From: Butyricimonas paravirosa
Lineage (GTDB): Bacteria > Bacteroidota > Bacteroidia > Bacteroidales > Marinifilaceae
Assembly (NCBI RefSeq): GCF_032878955.1
Contig: NZ_CP043839.1
Coordinates: 3,100,001-3,164,000, forward strand
Direction: 5' to 3'
Length of the DNA stretch: 64,000 nucleotides
Position numbers and translations under genes: made by a program. The notes under the pieces are model-generated. The model made no database searches. It was not told the origin of the DNA and saw nothing but the letters and a program-made list of their open reading frames with translations. The stretch's first letter is position 1. Every line of letters starts with the position of its first letter. Positions 60,355-64,000 of the stretch are shown in pieces.

Positions 60355-61251
60355 ATGAAGAAAATTAGAGCAGCCATCGTCGGGTATGGAAATATAGGTA
60401 GTTACGTGCTTGAGGCATTGCAAGCTGCCCCCGACTTTGAAGTAGCAGGAGTAGTACGCCGGGATGCGACGAACGTGCCGGCCGAATTGAAGGACTATGT
60501 TGTCGTGTCGGATATTGCTCAAATCAAGGATGTAGACGTGGCAATTTTGTGTACCCCAACCCGTAGTGTGGAGTCGTATGCCTCGAAAATACTGGCTATG
60601 GGGATTAACACGGTGGATAGTTTCGATATTCACACGGAGATTTCCGGTTTGCATAAACGTCTGGGAGAGGTTGCCAAAAAGCATGGGAAAGTATCTGTTA
60701 TTTCCGCCGGATGGGATCCGGGAAGTGATTCTGTCGTTCGTGCCTTGCTAGAGGCTTGCGCCCCGAAAGGGATTACTTATACAAATTTTGGCCCCGGCAT
60801 GAGCATGGGACACACGGTTGCCGTGAAAGCCGTTGAAGGCGTGAAAGCCGCGTTATCCATGACGATCCCGGTGGGAACGGGAATCCATCGCCGAATGGTG
60901 TACGTGGAGCTAAAAGAGGGGTATGATTTCAAACAAGTAGCCGAGGCAATCAAGACTGATCCTTATTTCGTGCATGATGAGACGCACGTGATGCAGGTGG
61001 AGTGTGTCGATAACCTGAAAGATATGGGCCATGGCGTGAATCTTGTGCGCAAGGGTGTTTCCGGCAAAACGCAGAACCAGTTGTTCGAATTTGACATGAA
61101 AATCAATAACCCGGCTTTAACGGGACAAATCCTCGTGGCAACGGCCCGTGCATCCATGAAACAACAACCGGGATGCTACACGTTGATCGAGATCCCGGTG
61201 ATCGATATGCTGTACGGAGATCGGGAAGAGTTGATTAGGCATCTGGTATAA
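60355..61251 (+). CDS. ddh: meso-Diaminopimelate dehydrogenase
   Basis: A 298-residue NADPH-dependent enzyme that makes meso-diaminopimelate in one step from tetrahydrodipicolinate, for peptidoglycan and lysine. The Rossmann motif is AAIVGYGNIGSYVLEAL, followed by VVRRDATNVP; the substrate domain has SAGWDPGSDSVVRALLEAC, then TNFGPGMSMGHTVAVKAVEG and VGTGIHRRMVYVEL. The C-terminal block is ARASMKQQPGCYTLIEIP. The gene is alone, followed by a strong terminator. The other DAP-branch genes are not in the window. Confidence 0.96.
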   Translation: MKKIRAAIVGYGNIGSYVLEALQAAPDFEVAGVVRRDATNVPAELKDYVVVSDIAQIKDVDVAILCTPTRSVESYASKILAMGINTVDSFDIHTEISGLHKRLGEVAKKHGKVSVISAGWDPGSDSVVRALLEACAPKGITYTNFGPGMSMGHTVAVKAVEGVKAALSMTIPVGTGIHRRMVYVELKEGYDFKQVAEAIKTDPYFVHDETHVMQVECVDNLKDMGHGVNLVRKGVSGKTQNQLFEFDMKINNPALTGQILVATARASMKQQPGCYTLIEIPVIDMLYGDREELIRHLV

Positions 61252-61273
61252 TCTAGAGACAAGATTAAATAAT

Positions 61274-61317
61274 AATTACGACTTTATCGTAGATTTGTAG
61301 GCGGTAAAGTCGTAATT
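61274..61317. terminator. Terminator between ddh and the fimbrillin gene
   Basis: A perfect 13-bp stem (AATTACGACTTTA with TAAAGTCGTAATT), loop of 18 nt, followed by TTATTTTA on the plus strand. It lies between convergent genes and could serve both. Confidence 0.75.
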
Positions 61318-61365
61318 TTATTTTAGCATTATAATATTGGTAGTTTTTAATTTGCCGAATGCTTA

Positions 61366-62244
61366 TTATTTTACTTCTCCACTTCCCGGGTCTCCTGTTG
61401 TCCATGGAGTCGTTTTTGCACTACTGGCGATTTCAGATCTTTTAAATGTCAGAGTGATTTCGTGTGCGGTACCTTTTACCGTAACAACTGGTGAGATAGT
61501 GACATCAACTCCTTGTGTGTTTTCTGCCGTTTTAATATTTAGGACATATGCGGTTGTTGATGGTAGAACCATGATGTAGCCATTTTCTGCAGGTGTTGTT
61601 GTTAGTTCCTTTGACGTGAATCCTTCGCTTACCTCTAAATCTCCTTTATTGGGAGTTGGGGCTACAGTTAATTCTCCTGTATTTAAATTAAGAACTAGGT
61701 CTTTTTCGACGTCTTTCACGGTTATTGATGTGATGGAACCCCAATAAGTAATAGCGTCGGCATTTTCTGCGACTAACTTGAATTTGAGTTGTGTTAATAA
61801 GTGGTTAAAAGTAAGCTCTTTATTGGTGTTGTCTGTTCTACTTCCTGAAATTTCTGATGTAACCATAATGTCCTCTTTCCCTGAAATAGTGTATGCAACT
61901 TGTCCTGTATTAATTGCTGCTTGTGGGGCAAAACCTTTCATGTAAACGGTTCCTCCATCGTTAGGATAATATTCCGTTTGGGTGAAGGTTACAGAACCAT
62001 CACTCACCGTTATTTTCCCAGCGTTTGTTCCGCTCCATAGGGGTGTCGCATAGTTGCCTGTTGTTTCGGAAGATGCAACTTGAGCGGTAAATGTATTATC
62101 TGTAACTGCCGCTTTTGAAAGTGCCGTTATACTTCCTCCTAGTTTAATCTCCACCGGAGCATTAGGATCAACGTCATCTTCGGATGTTTTAGTACAACTT
62201 GTCATAGCTGCTATGGCAAGAATTGATAGAATAAATTTTTTCAT
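61366..62244 (-). CDS. Fimbrillin family lipoprotein
   Basis: A 292-residue surface lipoprotein (signal MKKFILSILAIAAMTSC). Like Bacteroidota fimbrillins (Mfa-like 1) it has a long N-terminal extension, then a beta-rich pattern with TVYMKGFAPQAAINTGQVAY, LTFNHLLTQLKFKLV (the conserved fimbrillin block) and ITLTFKRSEI near the end. Fimbrillins are cut by gingipain-like proteases and joined by donor-strand exchange. No anchor or tip gene is next to it; the divergent-free neighbour upstream is an AraC-type regulator on the same strand. Confidence 0.8.
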   Translation of the reverse strand: MKKFILSILAIAAMTSCTKTSEDDVDPNAPVEIKLGGSITALSKAAVTDNTFTAQVASSETTGNYATPLWSGTNAGKITVSDGSVTFTQTEYYPNDGGTVYMKGFAPQAAINTGQVAYTISGKEDIMVTSEISGSRTDNTNKELTFNHLLTQLKFKLVAENADAITYWGSITSITVKDVEKDLVLNLNTGELTVAPTPNKGDLEVSEGFTSKELTTTPAENGYIMVLPSTTAYVLNIKTAENTQGVDVTISPVVTVKGTAHEITLTFKRSEIASSAKTTPWTTGDPGSGEVK

Positions 62245-62380
62245 ATCGTGAGCATTTAAGTTTTTGCAAATGTGAGGGACTTGTCACGAAAGAGATGAGT
62301 AAAAAGTAAAATTGTAACAGAATTTTACCTTTTCGGTCGTGACTTGTACGAATTCCAAAGTTTTTACGTATTCGAAATTG

Positions 62381-63622
62381 TTAAAGGATGTCCACGTAAC
62401 GTTGTTTCCATTGTTTTGGGGTGATGCCCTCGTTGAGCTTGAAGGAGGAGATGAACGAGGAAAGGGAGTTGAAACCGGAAAGGCTGGCTACTTCCTGGAT
62501 TTGCATATCCGGGTGTTGAATTAATAAAATGGTGGCTTTTTGAATCCGATATTTGTTGACGAACTGGTAGAAACTGAAACCAAACTCGTTGTTGATAACG
62601 TTCGAGACGTACGTGCGGTTTGTTCCCAGCAAGGCGGCGACGTCGGCTATGGTCAGGTTCCCGTTGGTGTATATTTCTTTTTCATCGAAAAGGTGGACGA
62701 GTTCATCTTTCATCTTTTCTCTTTTGATCCCGAGATTTTTCAAATACTTCTCGGGTAGGGCGGGAAAAACAGGGGATAATTCCGTTTCGCTTGTGGGAGC
62801 GGTAATGGGTGGTTCCGGGCAGGAATTAGGGGAAATGATTTCCTCTTCATGAATCTCCGCGTGTTGCTCCGTGTAACAGATATAAGGTTCGTTGAGAGCG
62901 TGGATAAACAAGTAAAAAGTGAATAATATGGAACTGATGTGGAATAGATAATCGCTCCAGATGGCTTGAAAACAAGATGCGAAAAGAGCTACAAATGCGA
63001 AAAATGCAGCTAGAGGGATGGCTTGGTTTAGCCAGTGTAAATCGATGTCTTCCATGAATGAATAATTCTCTTCCAGTCGTTGCATGTGTTCTCGTTTCAA
63101 ATGCAGAATGCGAAGCGTGTATATCGTGATCATGATGGCTTGAAGGATCAGGCTGGCGCAACGGAAAATAATTAAAGGTAAGTTGGCGTTTAAGAACACG
63201 CCGTTTCCTGCAACTTTTTCTTGCAGAGGGGACAGAAAGAAACTGGTGATCAGCACCGAAATTCCCGGCATCAAGTGTGGCCAGATTCTTCGAGATGTCA
63301 GTTTTTCCGGTTTCGTGAGCTTACGGAAATAGAAAAAATACAGGGGAACCAGGAACAAATTAATGGCAATATCAAAGATCGGTAAGCCCAGTTCACCCGT
63401 GATATATTTATGGATATCTTGTATCATGTTCGGGATGAAGATCAACCCCGAGAATGTGAAAATAATTCCCAGTAGCCGCCGCGGATGCATTCCAGCTTGT
63501 TCGCTAGGGACGGCCCCTTTGACCGTTAATAGCGTGAGGCCGCAAAATAGGGGAATGATAAAAGAAAGGACGTACGAAAAATACATCCAAAATATTGGAG
63601 AAGATATACTGTCATTCATCAT
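62381..63622 (-). CDS. Membrane-anchored AraC family regulator
   Basis: A 413-residue protein in two parts. Residues about 8-245 contain seven hydrophobic helices (IFWMYFSYVLSFIIPLFCGL is the first). Residues about 300-410 are an AraC DNA-binding domain with two helix-turn-helices: LTIADVAALLGTNRTYVSNV and IQEVASLSGFNSLSSFISSF, ending GITPKQWKQRYVDIL. This layout fits a one-component regulator that senses at the membrane. It lies 136 bp upstream of the fimbrillin gene and may control it. A -7 element, TATATTTG (63670-63663), precedes it. Confidence 0.9.
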   Translation of the reverse strand: MMNDSISSPIFWMYFSYVLSFIIPLFCGLTLLTVKGAVPSEQAGMHPRRLLGIIFTFSGLIFIPNMIQDIHKYITGELGLPIFDIAINLFLVPLYFFYFRKLTKPEKLTSRRIWPHLMPGISVLITSFFLSPLQEKVAGNGVFLNANLPLIIFRCASLILQAIMITIYTLRILHLKREHMQRLEENYSFMEDIDLHWLNQAIPLAAFFAFVALFASCFQAIWSDYLFHISSILFTFYLFIHALNEPYICYTEQHAEIHEEEIISPNSCPEPPITAPTSETELSPVFPALPEKYLKNLGIKREKMKDELVHLFDEKEIYTNGNLTIADVAALLGTNRTYVSNVINNEFGFSFYQFVNKYRIQKATILLIQHPDMQIQEVASLSGFNSLSSFISSFKLNEGITPKQWKQRYVDIL

Positions 63623-63748
63623 ATTCCTAGAATTTGAAATGCCGTCCTTTTATTTCACGGGACAAATATAATGAAATTATAACTATATGGATACGATCTT
63701 GATATTTTGAATAAAAGTTTGGAAGAATAAAAATAGATACCTTAAAAA

Positions 63749-63779
63749 TTGACATCCTGCCATAAACTTTGTACTTTCG
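63749..63779 (+). promoter_or_regulatory. Promoter of the tsaC/sua5 gene
   Basis: TTG (63749-63751), 20 bp, then TACTTTCG (63772-63779), one mismatch from TAnnTTTG, 22 bp before the ATG. Confidence 0.5.
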
Positions 63780-63801
63780 TCCCCACTATAGATGACTTAT
63801 A

Positions 63802-64000
63802 ATGAATGATGAAAAGCTAAAGGAAGAAGTTCGCAAGGCTTGCGAAATTCTTAAAAATGGGGGGATAATTCTTTATCCCACGGACACGATATGGGGCATC
63901 GGGTGTGACGCCACGAACGAGGCTGCCGTGAAACGGGTGTACGAGCTGAAACACCGGGAAGATAGTAAGGCCATGTTGGTATTACTGGACGACGTGGGTA
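63802..64000 (+). CDS. Threonylcarbamoyl-AMP synthase (TsaC/Sua5), partial
   Basis: The start of a gene that runs off the window. The first 66 codons encode MNDEKLKEEVRKACEILKNG, then GIILYPTDTIWGIGCDATNE, AAVKRVYELKHREDSKAMLV and LLDDVG. The TDTIWGIGCD segment and the KHREDSKAM loop are YrdC-domain signatures of TsaC/Sua5, which makes threonylcarbamoyl-AMP for the t6A modification of tRNAs. The C-terminal part cannot be seen, so TsaC-only and longer Sua5 forms cannot be told apart. Confidence 0.88.
   Translation, partial: MNDEKLKEEVRKACEILKNGGIILYPTDTIWGIGCDATNEAAVKRVYELKHREDSKAMLVLLDDVG

Overview
The window is a chromosomal segment of a Bacteroidota (Bacteroidales) bacterium. Supporting signs are three complete ECF-sigma/FecR/SusC/SusD clusters, many short lipoprotein signal peptides, fimbrillin and Mfa2-like surface proteins, B12-dependent methylmalonyl-CoA mutase for propionate formation, meso-diaminopimelate dehydrogenase, a menaquinone gene set, and promoters of the Bacteroidota type (TTTG, 18-20 bp, TAnnTTTG). 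The gene mix resembles Odoribacteraceae (Butyricimonas/Odoribacter); that is an inference from gene content, not a database match.

Layout. 0-3 kb is an accessory patch: an XRE regulator, a non-coding stretch with dispersed repeats, a MNT-type nucleotidyltransferase and a complete IS256-family element with 29-bp perfect inverted repeats, then tRNA-Lys(CTT). 3-6 kb holds yebC, an Mfa2-like lipoprotein and glutaminase. 6-26.5 kb, all on the minus strand, is the menaquinone region: menF, menD, menB, menC and menE in pathway-typical order, but interrupted twice. Between menD and menB sit a WG-repeat protein, a GYF_2/CD225 protein and a DUF2752 protein. Between menB and menC sits a 12-kb uptake cassette (cluster A: sigma, FecR, SusC, SusD, DUF4843, PKD-like lipoprotein, two TlpA-like lipoproteins) with its own promoter and terminator. 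From 26.6 kb the plus strand carries an MFS transporter and cluster B (28.1-37.2 kb), which repeats the gene order of cluster A without the TlpA genes.

37-42.5 kb holds housekeeping and envelope genes: a TRIC/UPF0126 channel, a ferredoxin-like Fe-S protein, a MalY/PatB aminotransferase, and an LpxH-like phosphoesterase translationally coupled to a glycosyltransferase. 42.6-55.4 kb (minus) is cluster C: sigma, FecR, SusC, a long SusD, two discoidin-type surface lipoproteins, a TlpA-like protein whose CxxC has become SxxC, a zincin-motif lipoprotein and an unknown secreted protein. 55.8-59.8 kb is the methylmalonyl-CoA mutase operon. 60-64 kb has ddh, a fimbrillin, a membrane-anchored AraC regulator and the start of tsaC/sua5.

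How the parts work together. In each cluster the ECF sigma factor is predicted to be held by its FecR anti-sigma factor. Each SusC has an N-terminal STN domain, which would signal to FecR when substrate occupies the SusC/SusD pair. The accessory lipoproteins probably bind or process the substrate at the surface, and the TlpA proteins act on thiols in the periplasm. The substrates cannot be read from sequence; no glycoside hydrolase is encoded in any cluster, and cluster C carries a probable peptidase instead. Intergenic DNA carries at least two dispersed repeat families (a 130-bp unit and a CGTTAT-N3-TTCG palindrome), which are among the least explained features here.
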